Origin: SCQX01 sp035720945
Lineage (GTDB): Bacteria; Pseudomonadota; Gammaproteobacteria; Burkholderiales; Burkholderiaceae_B
Assembly: GCA_035720945.1 (NCBI GenBank)
Contig: DASTNK010000058.1
Span: 4,346-68,345, forward strand
DNA length: 64,000 bases
Reading direction: 5' to 3'
A model generated the notes under the pieces. It saw nothing but the letters and a program-made list of their open reading frames with translations. It searched no databases and was not told where the DNA came from. Made by a program: the position numbers and the translations under genes. Shown in pieces: positions 1-9,739 of this stretch. Within the stretch, counting starts at the first letter, position 1. Each line of letters begins with the position of its first letter.

Positions 1-908
1 AGGCATACCCAGCCCGCCCGCGCGCGCCAGACGCTGAGTGTGAGCCAAGGCGCGTAAGCCTGAGCCACTTCGTCTGCCTGACGCTCCAGCACACCCGATA
101 GAGCCAGCCGGCCACCGGGCCGCACCCTGTTGGCCAGCATGGGCGCCAGCACCTTCAAGGGGTTGGACAATATGTTGGCCACCACCACGCTGGCCTGTGC
201 CGAGTCAGTGTGATCAGGCAACCGGGCGTCGAGATCGACCCTGTTGACCTGGGCATTGTAGCGGGTGGACAACACCGCTTGTTCGTCGATGTCGACGGCA
301 TGCGTGTCGCCCGCTCCGAGCATTTTAGCCGCAATGGCCAGGATACCGGAACCGCAGCCGTAATCGAGCACTGTGTCGCCGATGCGCACGTGCTCGGCCA
401 ACCACTCCAGGCACAAATGCGTGGTGGGGTGGCTGCCCGTGCCGAACGCGAGCCCTGGATCAAGCTGAATGCGGATAGGGTTGTCAGCGTCAGAGGCGGG
501 GTGGGCGACGCCGGTGGGCACTGCGGGATCGTTCTGGTGCCAGCTGGGCACGATCCAGATACGCCCCCCCACATGAATGGGGCCGAACTGGGACTGGGTC
601 AGACGCACCCAGTCGGCGTCGGGCACTTCGCGGATCGACCATCCAGCTTGAGGAGCCAGGCCGGACAAGGCCGCCGCCTGCTCGACGATCTGCGCCGGAT
701 CGGCGCCGTCGGGCAAAAGCGCGGCAAGCCGATTACGCCGCCAAGCCTGAACCTCGGGTTCGAACCCCGGCTCACCGAACAACGGTTGCTCGTGGGCCGT
801 GTCGACATCGGCGTCTTCGACCGACACCGACAGCACCCCGGCCTCGATCAGCGCATCGGACAATGCCTCGGCCTGCGCTTCCAGACAATGCAATACCAGC
901 TCTCGCAT
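1..908 (-). CDS. prmA: Ribosomal protein L11 methyltransferase, 3' end cut by window edge
   Basis: PrmA trimethylates ribosomal protein L11 using S-adenosylmethionine in the cytoplasm. Reading leftward from the ATG at 908, the protein opens with [20 protein letters not shown]. It carries the SAM-binding loop [15 protein letters not shown] and the PrmA-type catalytic motif [14 protein letters not shown]. The frame stays open to base 1, giving about 302 residues and ending near [10 protein letters not shown], so only the last few residues should be missing. It follows accC on the same strand after about 65 bases, the usual betaproteobacterial order accB-accC-prmA. Confidence 0.93.
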   Translation of the reverse strand, partial: MRELVLHCLEAQAEALSDALIEAGVLSVSVEDADVDTAHEQPLFGEPGFEPEVQAWRRNRLAALLPDGADPAQIVEQAAALSGLAPQAGWSIREVPDADWVRLTQSQFGPIHVGGRIWIVPSWHQNDPAVPTGVAHPASDADNPIRIQLDPGLAFGTGSHPTTHLCLEWLAEHVRIGDTVLDYGCGSGILAIAAKMLGAGDTHAVDIDEQAVLSTRYNAQVNRVDLDARLPDHTDSAQASVVVANILSNPLKVLAPMLANRVRPGGRLALSGVLERQADEVAQAYAPWLTLSVWRARAGWVC

Positions 909-972
909 GGTCGTTTCCGTATAAAAAACCCCACGCCACGCAGGCCAACGTCAGCTTGCTGGCCGCGATCGA

Positions 973-2319
973 TCAGGATCGCTGGGCCAGTTTGTGCTCA
1001 AGATAATGAATGCTCGTCCCGCCTTTGATGAAGTTGGCGTCGTGCATGAGATCGCGATGCAGCGGGATGTTCGTCATGACCCCGTCGACCGCCATCTCGG
1101 AGAGTGCGATATCCATGCGGGCGATCGCCTGCTCGCGCGTGGGCGCATAGGTGATCAGCTTGGCGATCATGGAATCGTAGTTGGGCGGCACCGTGTAGCC
1201 GCTGAACACATGCGAATCCATGCGCACCCCCGGCCCGCCAGGCACATGCCAGTTCGTGACCTTGCCCGGGCTGGGCGTGAACTTGTAGGGATCCTCGGCG
1301 TTGATGCGGCATTCGATCGCGTGCCCGCGGAGCTCGACGTCGCGCTGACGCAGTGTGAACTTTTCACCGGCGGCGATGCGTATCTGCATCTGCACCAGAT
1401 CGAGCCCGGTGACCATCTCGGTGACCGTGTGTTCGACCTGGATGCGGGTGTTCATCTCGATGAAGTAGAACTCGCCGTTTTCAAACAGGAACTCGAACGT
1501 GCCGGCGCCGCGATAACCGATCTTGCGGCAGGCTTCGGCACAGCGTTCGCCGATGCGCTCGATCAGCTTGCGTTCGATGCCCGGCGCCGGAGATTCCTCA
1601 ATGACTTTTTGGTGGCGACGCTGCATGGAGCAATCGCGCTCACCCAGCCACACGGCGTTGCGCTCTCCGTCGGCCATGACCTGGATCTCGATGTGGCGCG
1701 GGTTCTCGAGGAACTTCTCCAGGTAGACCTCAGGATTGTTGAAGGCGATGCCGGCCTCTGATTTGGTGAGCGTGACGGCGTTGTGCAGGGCGGCCTCGGT
1801 GTAGACCACGCGCATGCCGCGCCCGCCACCACCGCCCGCCGCCTTGATGATCACCGGGTAGCCGACGTCACGGGCGATGCGCTGCACTTCGGCCGGATCG
1901 TCGGGCAGCGCGCCGGCCGAGCCAGGCACCACCGGCACGCCGGCTTCGATCATCGCCTGCTTGGCACTGACCTTGTCGCCCATGAGGCGGATGGATTCGG
2001 GCTTGGGGCCAATGAAGACAAATCCGCTTTTCTCGACGCGTTCGGCGAAGTCGGCGTTCTCGGAGAGAAAACCGTATCCGGGGTGAATGGCTTCGGCGTC
2101 GGTGACCTCGGCGGCCGAGATGATGGCCGGCATGTTGAGATAGCTGTCGCGCGCCGGGGCGGGCCCGATGCAAACGGATTCGTCGGCCAATCTCACGTAC
2201 TTGGCCTCGCGGTCGACTTCCGAATGAACGACCACGGTCTTGATGCCCATTTCGCGACAGGCGCGCTGCACCCGCAGGGCGATCTCGCCACGATTGGCGA
2301 TGAGGATTTTCTCGAACAT
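973..2319 (-). CDS. accC: Acetyl-CoA carboxylase, biotin carboxylase subunit
   Basis: AccC carboxylates the biotin on AccB using ATP and bicarbonate, the first half-reaction of malonyl-CoA synthesis for fatty acids. The 448-residue protein begins [16 protein letters not shown], typical of the biotin carboxylase N-domain. It has the ATP-grasp glycine loop [11 protein letters not shown] and the catalytic segment [11 protein letters not shown] chose the ATG at 2319, five bases after the accB stop codon, over an upstream in-frame TTG at 2331 that overlaps accB. This gives almost exactly the E. coli length (449). It lies in the aroQ-accB-accC-prmA operon. Confidence 0.97.
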   Translation of the reverse strand: MFEKILIANRGEIALRVQRACREMGIKTVVVHSEVDREAKYVRLADESVCIGPAPARDSYLNMPAIISAAEVTDAEAIHPGYGFLSENADFAERVEKSGFVFIGPKPESIRLMGDKVSAKQAMIEAGVPVVPGSAGALPDDPAEVQRIARDVGYPVIIKAAGGGGGRGMRVVYTEAALHNAVTLTKSEAGIAFNNPEVYLEKFLENPRHIEIQVMADGERNAVWLGERDCSMQRRHQKVIEESPAPGIERKLIERIGERCAEACRKIGYRGAGTFEFLFENGEFYFIEMNTRIQVEHTVTEMVTGLDLVQMQIRIAAGEKFTLRQRDVELRGHAIECRINAEDPYKFTPSPGKVTNWHVPGGPGVRMDSHVFSGYTVPPNYDSMIAKLITYAPTREQAIARMDIALSEMAVDGVMTNIPLHRDLMHDANFIKGGTSIHYLEHKLAQRS

Positions 2320-2323
2320 GGGC

Positions 2324-2776
2324 TCAGCCAATCACGAACAGGGGTTGACCGAACTCGACGGGTTCACCGTTTTCGACCAGGATTTCCTTGACCACGCCGG
2401 CCTTGTCGGTTTCGATCTCGTTGAGCAGCTTCATGGCTTCGATGATGCACAGGGGCTCACCCTCTTTCACGCTCTGGCCCAGCTCAATAAAAGGCGAAGC
2501 GCCCGGATTGGGCGAGCGATAGAACGTGCCGACCATGGGCGATTTGATCACGTGCCCCTGGGGCACGGCGGGCGCGGCCGGAGCGGCCGGAGCGCCGGCC
2601 ACGGGGGGCGCCGCCATCACCGGCGCGGCCATGGGCGGTGGCGCGTAAGCCACGGCGGGAGTCGCCGGGGAGAATTTGACGATCTTGACCTTGCCTTCCC
2701 CTTCGGTGATTTCGAGTTCGGCGATTCCTGATTCAGCGACCAGGTCGATCAAGGTTTTCAGTTTTCTGAGATCCAT
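2324..2776 (-). CDS. accB: Acetyl-CoA carboxylase, biotin carboxyl carrier protein
   Basis: AccB is the carrier whose biotinylated lysine shuttles carboxyl groups from AccC to the AccA/AccD carboxyltransferase. From the ATG at 2776 it is 150 residues: an N-terminal [20 protein letters not shown] segment, an Ala/Pro-rich linker at about residues 36-72, and a C-terminal biotinyl domain with EAMKLLNE, where the biotin lysine is Lys116. The frame opens further upstream, but family N-termini start at MDLRK and a GGGAAA ribosome-binding site lies just before it. Its stop lies a few bases from the accC start, so the two are probably translationally coupled. Confidence 0.97.
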   Translation of the reverse strand: MDLRKLKTLIDLVAESGIAELEITEGEGKVKIVKFSPATPAVAYAPPPMAAPVMAAPPVAGAPAAPAAPAVPQGHVIKSPMVGTFYRSPNPGASPFIELGQSVKEGEPLCIIEAMKLLNEIETDKAGVVKEILVENGEPVEFGQPLFVIG

Positions 2777-2877
2777 ACAGATTTCCCGTGACATTGCCCC
2801 GCGCCATACGGACGGGGCCGACGTTGATTGAATACAAATATTGAAACTAGCTCGACTAACCAATGCCGCTGGAGGCC

Positions 2878-3312
2878 TCAGGCCTCCAGCGCGTAACGCA
2901 TGGCGGCTTCATACCCGAACGCGCCCAGACCCACGATCACCCCCTGGGCCAGATCGGACAGGTATGAAGAATGGCGGAATGCTTCACGCCGATGGACGTT
3001 GGACAGGTGGACTTCAATGAACCGGATCGCCACGGCGGCCAGCGCGTCGCGCACGGCGACACTGGTGTGAGTATAGGCCGCCGCATTGATGATGATGAAA
3101 TCCGTCTGGTCGCCCGCCGCCGCCTGGATACGGTCAACCAGGCCGCCTTCGTGATTGCTCTGGAAACACTCGCAACCGGCGCCCTCGCGAGCCGCCAGAC
3201 CCTGCAGATTCCGATCGATTTCCGCCAGAGTCTGATGTCCATAGACACTGGGCTCGCGTGTGCCGAGCAGATTCAGGTTGGGGCCATGCAAGACCAATAT
3301 GCGTTGCGCCAT
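2878..3312 (-). CDS. aroQ: 3-dehydroquinate dehydratase, type II
   Basis: Converts 3-dehydroquinate to 3-dehydroshikimate in the shikimate pathway. At 144 residues it has the size of the small dodecameric type II enzymes. Visible motifs are the N-terminal [17 protein letters not shown], holding the catalytic Tyr and Arg, the [11 protein letters not shown] segment, [17 protein letters not shown], and [17 protein letters not shown] with the catalytic His. It is the first gene of the aroQ-accB-accC-prmA run, about 100 bases before accB. A sigma-70-like promoter is visible just upstream (3341-3369). Confidence 0.97.
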   Translation of the reverse strand: MAQRILVLHGPNLNLLGTREPSVYGHQTLAEIDRNLQGLAAREGAGCECFQSNHEGGLVDRIQAAAGDQTDFIIINAAAYTHTSVAVRDALAAVAIRFIEVHLSNVHRREAFRHSSYLSDLAQGVIVGLGAFGYEAAMRYALEA

Positions 3313-3340
3313 TATGGAACACTAAAGGAGACAGACCGTC

Positions 3341-3369
3341 TTTTTACGCTAAAAAGGCCTATTTGTCCA
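3341..3369 (-). promoter_or_regulatory. Candidate sigma-70 promoter of the aroQ-accBC-prmA operon
   Basis: On the minus strand, TGGACA (3369-3364) and TAAAAA (3346-3341) are separated by 17 bases. They lie about 30 bases before the aroQ ATG in a locally AT-rich intergenic stretch. The match is 5/6 for the -35 and 4/6 for the -10. This is by inspection only. Confidence 0.45.
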
Positions 3370-3439
3370 TTAAAACACAGACTATTTGCCATACGAAAGC
3401 ATCCAGAACCTTAAAACGGCCCTTCCAGACCACGCGGTT

Positions 3440-3934
3440 TCAGGCTACCAGGCCATGCACCTTCGCACCGAATGAATCGGTCTTGATCTGACCCACGACC
3501 CGATCACGGATCATGCCCTGGCGATCGAAAGTCACTGTGAACGGTATTCCGCCTGTGGTATCGCCCAACGCGCGGACGAGTTCGATACCGCCATGGCCGA
3601 CGATCAGCAGCGGATAGGAAACCGGAACTTTTTGGATGAATTCGCGGACGTTGTTCGCGGTATCGACCGCGAGCCCCAGAAACCGCACGCCGGGATACTG
3701 TTTTTGCAACGCATCGAGTTCAGGCATTTCTTTCACGCAGGGCGGACACCACGTTGCCCAGAAATTCACGATCAGGGGTTTGCCCAGATAGCTGCTCATG
3801 GCATGCGGAGTGCCGTGCACATCGCGGAACGATTGACCGAACAAGCCCGTGTCGGCCAAGGCGCGCCGGGGCCGCCACGCGCCAAGAAAGGCCGTGGCCG
3901 CCACCCCCTGAAATATGAAATCGCGCCGCTTCAT
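3440..3934 (-). CDS. TlpA-like thioredoxin-fold protein, exported
   Basis: A 164-residue protein with a thioredoxin active site WCPPC in NFWATWCPPCVKEMPEL, followed by the TlpA/ResA/AhpC-TSA type fold. Such proteins reduce periplasmic disulfides, often in cytochrome c maturation or metal delivery. The N-terminus MKRRDFIFQGVAATAFLGAWRP has twin arginines and a hydrophobic stretch, so Tat or Sec export is likely. It sits upstream of aroQ on the same strand with a 127-base gap, and divergent from mpl. The substrate cannot be told from sequence. Confidence 0.85.
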   Translation of the reverse strand: MKRRDFIFQGVAATAFLGAWRPRRALADTGLFGQSFRDVHGTPHAMSSYLGKPLIVNFWATWCPPCVKEMPELDALQKQYPGVRFLGLAVDTANNVREFIQKVPVSYPLLIVGHGGIELVRALGDTTGGIPFTVTFDRQGMIRDRVVGQIKTDSFGAKVHGLVA

Positions 3935-4028
3935 GCGTTTTCCGAAAGTTCGTCATGCTTTTTTCATCATAGCACCGGCCTGCCCGATACCCGGCGGGGA
4001 GCCACTACAATAACGGGTGGAGGACGTC

Positions 4029-5402
4029 ATGCATCTACATATCCTGGGAATCTGCGGCACATTCATGGGCGGACTGGCCCTGATCGCGCGCTCGGCCGGC
4101 CATACGGTCACCGGTTGCGACGCCGGCGTCTACCCGCCCATGAGCACCCAGCTGCAGGAACAAGGCATTCACCTGATCGAGGGGTTCGACGCCGATCAAC
4201 TGCGCCTCCGGCCGGATCTGTTCGTCGTGGGCAACGTGGTCTCACGTGGCAACCCATTGATGGAAGCCATCCTGGATCAGGGTCTGCCGTACACCTCGGG
4301 CCCGCAATGGCTGGGCGAACACATTCTGCGCGGCCAACACGTGCTGGCCGTGGCGGGCACACACGGCAAGACCACAACCAGCGCCATGCTGGCCTGGATA
4401 CTCGAACACGCCGGCCTGGCCCCCAACTTTCTCATCGGCGGCATCGCCGGCGACCTGGGAGTGTCGGCGCGTTACGACGCCCAGCAGACGGTGTTCGTCA
4501 TCGAGGCCGACGAATACGACACCGCGTTTTTCGATAAACGGTCGAAATTCGTGCACTACCGGCCGCGCACCGCCATTCTCAACAACCTGGAATATGATCA
4601 CGCCGACATCTTTCCCGATCTAGCCGCGATCGAAACCCAGTTTCATCATCTGGTGCGAACAATTCCGGCATCGGGTTGCGTCATACGCCCCGTCGACTCA
4701 CCCGCCATCGATCGGGTCTTGGCGCACGGCTGCTGGACACCGGTCGACACCTTCGGCCCGGGTGGCCACTGGCAGGCCGCCGGCGACATCGACAACGAGT
4801 TCGAAGTGCGGCACGGCGCCGAGCACGCCAGCATCGCGTGGGGATTGAGCGGCACCCACAACCGCATGAATGCCCTGGCCGCCCTGGCCGCCGCGTCACA
4901 CGCGGGCGTATCGCTGCGGACGGGCGTGGAGGCGCTGTGTCGGTTCCAGGGCGTGAGGCGCCGCATGGAATTGCGCGGCACGGTCAACCAGATCAGTGTC
5001 TACGACGATTTCGCGCATCACCCCACCGCCATTCAGACCACACTGGAAGGCGCGCGCAACAAACTGGCCGGCGGCCGCATTATCGCGGTGCTGGAACCCC
5101 GCTCCAACACCATGAAGCTGGGCACCATGGCGTCGCGCCTTCCGAAAGCGCTCGAGGCGGCCGACCGCGTGTTCTGTTTCGGCGCGCTCTCGGGCAAACA
5201 CGCGCTCGGCTGGGACCCAGCGCAAATCCTCGCCCCCCTGGGCGCGCGTGCCAGCGCCTACGACGACTTGGATCGCATGGTGCGGGCCATCACCGCCGAA
5301 AGCCAGCCCGGCGACGCCATCGTGGTCATGAGCAATGGCGGCTTCGGTGGCATTCATCAGAAACTCCTGGATGCGCTGCGAATCCGTGGGAGTGCGGCAT
5401 GA
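4029..5402 (+). CDS. mpl: UDP-N-acetylmuramate:L-alanyl-gamma-D-glutamyl-meso-diaminopimelate ligase
   Basis: Mpl recycles cell-wall tripeptide by ligating it to UDP-MurNAc in the cytoplasm. The 457-residue protein, the same length as E. coli Mpl, begins MHLHILGICGTFMGGLALIA. It has the Mur-ligase ATP loop GTHGKTTTS at about 110-118, the EADEYDTAFFDKRSKF segment, and C-terminal VYDDFAHHPTAI and EPRSNTMKLG. I chose ATG 4029, which has a GGAGG ribosome-binding site five bases upstream, over an in-frame GTG at 4017. Its stop overlaps the next start (ATGA). Confidence 0.96.
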   Translation: MHLHILGICGTFMGGLALIARSAGHTVTGCDAGVYPPMSTQLQEQGIHLIEGFDADQLRLRPDLFVVGNVVSRGNPLMEAILDQGLPYTSGPQWLGEHILRGQHVLAVAGTHGKTTTSAMLAWILEHAGLAPNFLIGGIAGDLGVSARYDAQQTVFVIEADEYDTAFFDKRSKFVHYRPRTAILNNLEYDHADIFPDLAAIETQFHHLVRTIPASGCVIRPVDSPAIDRVLAHGCWTPVDTFGPGGHWQAAGDIDNEFEVRHGAEHASIAWGLSGTHNRMNALAALAAASHAGVSLRTGVEALCRFQGVRRRMELRGTVNQISVYDDFAHHPTAIQTTLEGARNKLAGGRIIAVLEPRSNTMKLGTMASRLPKALEAADRVFCFGALSGKHALGWDPAQILAPLGARASAYDDLDRMVRAITAESQPGDAIVVMSNGGFGGIHQKLLDALRIRGSAA

Positions 5403-5992
5403 TCCTGTACCTGCACGGCTTCCGTTCCTCTCCGCAATCGTTCAAGGCCACGCTCCTCGCCCAGGCCATGCGTGCGCGTGGCCTCGAAGACGCCTGGTTG
5501 TGCCCGCAATTGCCGGCGAGCCCAGCGCAAGCCATGGCCCTGGCCGATCGCCTGATACGCAAGGCGCTGCCGGGCGGTATCGAGCAGACACGAGCCGAAC
5601 TGGTCATCATCGGCTCATCCCTGGGCGGCTATTACGCCACGTGCCTGGCCGAACATTGGCAATGCCGCGCGGCGCTGCTCAACCCGGTTGTGTACGCCGC
5701 GCGCGATCTGGCCACCCAGGTGGGTGAACATACGCTGTATCACGGTGGCGGCCCATTCACGTTCCTGCCGGAATACATTGACGAACTGGCGGAAATGGCG
5801 GTGGGGCGTCCCACGCACCCCGAACGGTATTACCTGCTGGCGTCCACCGGCGACGAAGTACTCGATTGGCGGGAAATGGCGGACTGGTTTCAGGGGGGCC
5901 GTCAGCACGTTATAAACGGCGGCGACCACGGCCTCTCGGACTTTCCGGCCCACCTGCCAGAAGTCCTGGAATTCGCCCTGACCGGCACCTGA
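5399..5992 (+). CDS. YqiA-type alpha/beta-hydrolase esterase
   Basis: A 197-residue alpha/beta hydrolase. MILYLHGFRSSPQSFKA forms the oxyanion-hole HGF motif. IIGSSLGGYYATCLAE contains the GxSxGG nucleophile elbow, EVLDWREM supplies the acid, and GGDHGLSDF the catalytic His. This matches the YqiA/UPF0227 small esterase family, whose physiological substrate is unclear. The start overlaps the mpl stop by four bases, so translation is probably coupled. Confidence 0.87.
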   Translation: MILYLHGFRSSPQSFKATLLAQAMRARGLEDAWLCPQLPASPAQAMALADRLIRKALPGGIEQTRAELVIIGSSLGGYYATCLAEHWQCRAALLNPVVYAARDLATQVGEHTLYHGGGPFTFLPEYIDELAEMAVGRPTHPERYYLLASTGDEVLDWREMADWFQGGRQHVINGGDHGLSDFPAHLPEVLEFALTGT

Positions 5993-6051
5993 CCGTTCAT
6001 TCGATTCCCATAGAATTTCCCCGCGACACCACGCCCACTTTCCAATCCCCC

Positions 6052-7938
6052 ATGCACGTACTCTACGAAGACAACGGCGGTTTCAAGGCCGGCCGCATAT
6101 TTTCCGAGGGCGAATCGACCATGCAGGTCGAAGCCGAATCGGGCAAGCGCAGCAAGATCAAGAACGCAAGCGTGCTGTTCCGCTTCGACCAGCCCGCGCC
6201 GGCAGCCCTGCTCGAACAGGCCCAGGCCCTGGCCGACACGCTGGAAACCGATTTTCTTTGGGAATGCGCCCCTCAGGAAGAATTCCTGGCCGCCGACTTC
6301 GCCGAGGACTATTTCGGACATCCTCCCAGCGCCGTGGAAAAAGCGGCGCTGATCTTCGCCCTGCACAATGCCCCGGCCTATTTCCACCGGCGTGGCAAGG
6401 GCGGCTATCGACCCGCCCCGCCCGACATCCTGGCCGCCGCGCTGGCCGCCATCGACAAGAAGCGCAAGCAGGCCGAGCAACAGCAGGAATGGACAGACGC
6501 GCTCGTCGCCCATCACATGCCCGCCCCCATCGCCGAGGCCGCCACCGATCTTCTGATCCGCCCAGACAAGAATTCCATGCAATGGAAAGCGTTGGACGCT
6601 GCCGTCAAGCAACTCGCCACCACTCCTGAAAAGCTGTTGCTGGAAGCGGGGGCGTGGCCCCACCCGCTGGCGTTGCATCGTGCGCGGTTTCTGGCCGCCA
6701 ATTTCCCGCACGGCACGACGCTGCCGCCGGTGGAGGTCGGTACGCCCGGCGGCGACCTCCCCTTGTCGGACGTCATCGCCTACTCGGTCGATGACATCAG
6801 CACCACCGAGGTCGACGATGCCATCTCGGTCACCATGCAAGGGGATGACCGCGCGCTCATCGGCATACATATCGCCGTTCCGGCGCTGGCCGTGACACGC
6901 GACAACCCGCTGGACAGGCTCGCCCGTGAACGCATGTCCACGGTCTACGCCCCGGGTCAGAAGATCCCCATGCTGCCGGACGCATTGATCGAAGCCTTTT
7001 CGCTGGATGAAGGCAAACCCCGGCCGGCCCTATCGCTGTATGTACAGGCCGATCTGGGGAGTGGAGAAATACTTTCGAGCGAAACCCGCCTCGAACGCAT
7101 ACAGGTTCGTGAGAACCTGCGCCACAACCACCTCGACGAGCTGATCACGGAAGAGGCCCTGGACGATCCTGGCGCGGATCTCCCCTACGGTGAATGGCTG
7201 CGCCCCCTGTGGCGTTTCGCGCGGCATCTCGCCACCCAGCGGGAACAAGTGCGCGGCAAACCCGAGAACAACAACCGCATCGACTACCAGTTCTACCTGG
7301 AAGGCCCGGCCGACGACCCGGACGCGCGTGTCATTCTGGCCCCGCGCCGCCGCAATGCCCCCCTGGACCGCCTGGTCGCGGAATACATGATCCTCACCAA
7401 CAACCTGTGGGGCGGCCTGCTGGCCAGGCACGGGGTGCCCGGCATCTACCGCTCGCAACAGGCTGGGCGCGTGCGCATGTCCACACAGGCTCTGCCGCAC
7501 GAGGCCATCGGTGTGCCGCAGTACGCCTGGACCACGTCGCCGCTGCGCCGCTACGTCGACCTGATCAATCAGGGGCAGTTGCTGGCAACGGTCGAGCATG
7601 GCGTGTCGGCAAGACTGGTGGCCCCCTTCAAACCCAAGGATGCCGACCTGTTCGCCATCATCGGGGCGTTCGATTCGCAGTACGCCATCTGGGGTGACTA
7701 CCAGACCGCCATGGAACGTTACTGGTGCATGCGCTGGCTACAGCAGCAAGGTCTGCGCCGCGTGCGCGCGACCGTCATCCGCGACGATCTGGCACGGCTC
7801 GATTGCGCGCCACTGGTGACGCGCGTCAGCGCCCTGCCCGCGCTGGAACGGGGGCAGGCCATCACCCTTGACATTTCAGGTTACGATGAATTGAACTTGG
7901 AAATGGATTGCCGTTATGTCGAAACGGTGTCCGATTAA
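6052..7938 (+). CDS. RNB-domain (RNase II/R family) exoribonuclease
   Basis: A 628-residue exoribonuclease-like protein. N-terminal residues 1-60 (MHVLYEDNGGFKAGRIFSEG) look like a small OB-type RNA-binding region. The RNB catalytic core starts near VIAYSVDDISTTEVDDAISV and ends with YAWTTSPLRRYVDLINQGQL. An Asp of the canonical four-Asp cluster appears as Glu (TTEVDDA), as seen in some organellar and bacterial RNB relatives. I started at the ATG at 6052, because the open frame upstream overlaps the esterase gene. The protein is likely a 3'-5' RNase with a function related to RNase II. Direct confirmation of activity is lacking. Confidence 0.86.
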   Translation: MHVLYEDNGGFKAGRIFSEGESTMQVEAESGKRSKIKNASVLFRFDQPAPAALLEQAQALADTLETDFLWECAPQEEFLAADFAEDYFGHPPSAVEKAALIFALHNAPAYFHRRGKGGYRPAPPDILAAALAAIDKKRKQAEQQQEWTDALVAHHMPAPIAEAATDLLIRPDKNSMQWKALDAAVKQLATTPEKLLLEAGAWPHPLALHRARFLAANFPHGTTLPPVEVGTPGGDLPLSDVIAYSVDDISTTEVDDAISVTMQGDDRALIGIHIAVPALAVTRDNPLDRLARERMSTVYAPGQKIPMLPDALIEAFSLDEGKPRPALSLYVQADLGSGEILSSETRLERIQVRENLRHNHLDELITEEALDDPGADLPYGEWLRPLWRFARHLATQREQVRGKPENNNRIDYQFYLEGPADDPDARVILAPRRRNAPLDRLVAEYMILTNNLWGGLLARHGVPGIYRSQQAGRVRMSTQALPHEAIGVPQYAWTTSPLRRYVDLINQGQLLATVEHGVSARLVAPFKPKDADLFAIIGAFDSQYAIWGDYQTAMERYWCMRWLQQQGLRRVRATVIRDDLARLDCAPLVTRVSALPALERGQAITLDISGYDELNLEMDCRYVETVSD

Positions 7939-8051
7939 AGCCCAGGATCTGTTCACACCAACCTGCGATTCCCGCATTGAACCCGCCGGACCCCCCGCCC
8001 TCTCCCGCGGCGCCCCTCAACCCTGCCCGCCCCCGGCGGCCCAGAGGTTAC

Positions 8052-8882
8052 ATGCGTGTCGCACTGCCGATTTCCCTCGCGCTGCACGCGGCGCTGCTGG
8101 CCGTGCGTTTTTCGTCTCCGCCACCGCCCGCGCCAGAGGCCAGCACGCTGGAGGTGGTGCTGGTCAATGCGCGCACCAAGGCCGCTCCGATCAAACCCAG
8201 ACTGCTGGCCCAGAACACCCTCAACGGAGGCGGGCCGGCCACTTCGGGCTACAGCGCCTCGCCACTGCCGCGCACCACCGAAGACCAGACCGCGAACCAA
8301 GTCGTGCTTGCCGCGCTCCGACAACGCCAGGCACGGCTGGAGAAGGAACAAAAGCAGTTGTTCACGCTGTTGGTGGACAGGCAAAAGACACTACTGGCCC
8401 AGATTGAACGCGATGTCCCGGATGATTCCACCGACGCGGGCGAAGACGAACGCACCCAGGAAGCGCTGGTGGTGAACGCGCAGATCAGCGCCTTGAAGGC
8501 AGCCATCCAGCGCTATGACGCGCGCCCTCGCCAGCGCTTCGTGGCACCATCGACTCAGGCGGTTCCCTATGCCAAATACGTGGAGGCGTGGCGCAAGAAG
8601 ATCGAGCTGCTGGGTACGGAACACTATCCGGAACAAGCCCGCGGCAAGGTCTATGGCAAACTGCGCATGACCGTGTACATCAAGAAGAACGGCGAACTGC
8701 TGCGTGTGGAGATCGACCAGCCATCCAGCCACCCCATCCTGAACTCAGCCGCCAAGCGCATCGTGCAACTGGCCGCGCCCTTCGCCCCGTTCCCACCCGC
8801 CCTCGCGAAGAACACCGATGTGCTGGCCATCACCCGCACCTGGCATTTCGTGAACAGCGAACTCACCACCAGCCCACAATGA
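8052..8882 (+). CDS. TonB-like energy-transducer family protein
   Basis: A 276-residue protein with one N-terminal membrane segment (MRVALPISLALHAALLAV), a proline-containing linker and a glutamine/lysine-rich helical middle. The C-terminal TonB-type domain contains YPEQARGKVYGKLRMTVYIKKNGELLRVEI and ends in a conserved aromatic region (ITRTWHF). TonB proteins transmit proton-motive force to outer-membrane receptors, but no exbB/exbD lies nearby, so the partner is unknown. I chose ATG 8052 with AGAGG upstream; a TTG near 7977 would add about 25 proline-rich residues. The stop overlaps the aroE start (ATGA). Confidence 0.8.
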   Translation: MRVALPISLALHAALLAVRFSSPPPPAPEASTLEVVLVNARTKAAPIKPRLLAQNTLNGGGPATSGYSASPLPRTTEDQTANQVVLAALRQRQARLEKEQKQLFTLLVDRQKTLLAQIERDVPDDSTDAGEDERTQEALVVNAQISALKAAIQRYDARPRQRFVAPSTQAVPYAKYVEAWRKKIELLGTEHYPEQARGKVYGKLRMTVYIKKNGELLRVEIDQPSSHPILNSAAKRIVQLAAPFAPFPPALAKNTDVLAITRTWHFVNSELTTSPQ

Positions 8883-9739
8883 CCGAACCCACCCCGCCCC
8901 GCCGCTGCGCCGTCATAGGCAACCCCATCGCCCACAGCCGATCACCGTTCATCCACCTGCGATTCGCCGAACAAACGGGGCTGGATCTGCGCTATGACAG
9001 GATCCTCGCCGAGGCCGATGATTTCGAGGCGGTGGCCACGGATTTCTTCCATGGCGGCGGCATCGGCCTGAACGTGACCGTGCCGTTCAAGGAAAAGGCG
9101 TTCACGCTGACCCACCGTCGGCTTGATGACAGTGCGAGAGTGGCACAGGCTGTCAACACCCTGTATGTGCGCGAGGGCGTGTTGCATGGCGCCAATACCG
9201 ACGGAACCGGCCTGCTGGCCGATCTGGAACGCCTGGGTTGTACGCTATCGGGCAAGCGCGTGCTTCTGGTGGGAGCCGGCGGCGCCGCCCGGGGTGTCGC
9301 GGCCCCTCTGCTGGCGTCGGGATGCGCGCTCCTGCATGTCGTCAACCGCCACGCGGAGCGGGCGCACATTCTGCGCCAGCATATCCATGAAATATCTCCG
9401 GCCACTGCGGGGCGGCTCTCGAGTGGCGGCCTGCGGGACGCCGACGGGGACTGGGACCTCATCATCAACGCGACCTCCGGGAGCCTGCAAGGGCAGGCTC
9501 CCGACATTCCGGCCGCGCGCTATGCGGCGGGCGCGCTGGCGTACGACCTGGTCTACAGCGCCCGTCCCACACCATTCATGATCCAGGCGTCGCGTCTTGG
9601 CGCGGATCAGGTGTCCGACGGGCTCGGCATGCTGGTGTCACAGGCGGCGGCGAGCTTCGCCATATGGCATGGCCGCTATCCCGACGCCCTTCCTGTGCTC
9701 GCCGCGCTGCGGCAAGCGCTCGACGCCGAGACCCGATGA
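8879..9739 (+). CDS. aroE: Shikimate dehydrogenase
   Basis: NADP-dependent reduction of 3-dehydroshikimate to shikimate in aromatic amino acid synthesis. The 286-residue protein has the shikimate-binding CAVIGNPIAHSRSPFIH, the catalytic Lys in GLNVTVPFKEKAF, GANTDGTGLLADLE with the catalytic Asp, and the NADP Rossmann loop [16 protein letters not shown]. Start and stop overlap both neighbours by four bases, so it is translated in a chain with the TonB-like gene and mtgA. Confidence 0.96.
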   Translation: MTEPTPPRRCAVIGNPIAHSRSPFIHLRFAEQTGLDLRYDRILAEADDFEAVATDFFHGGGIGLNVTVPFKEKAFTLTHRRLDDSARVAQAVNTLYVREGVLHGANTDGTGLLADLERLGCTLSGKRVLLVGAGGAARGVAAPLLASGCALLHVVNRHAERAHILRQHIHEISPATAGRLSSGGLRDADGDWDLIINATSGSLQGQAPDIPAARYAAGALAYDLVYSARPTPFMIQASRLGADQVSDGLGMLVSQAAASFAIWHGRYPDALPVLAALRQALDAETR

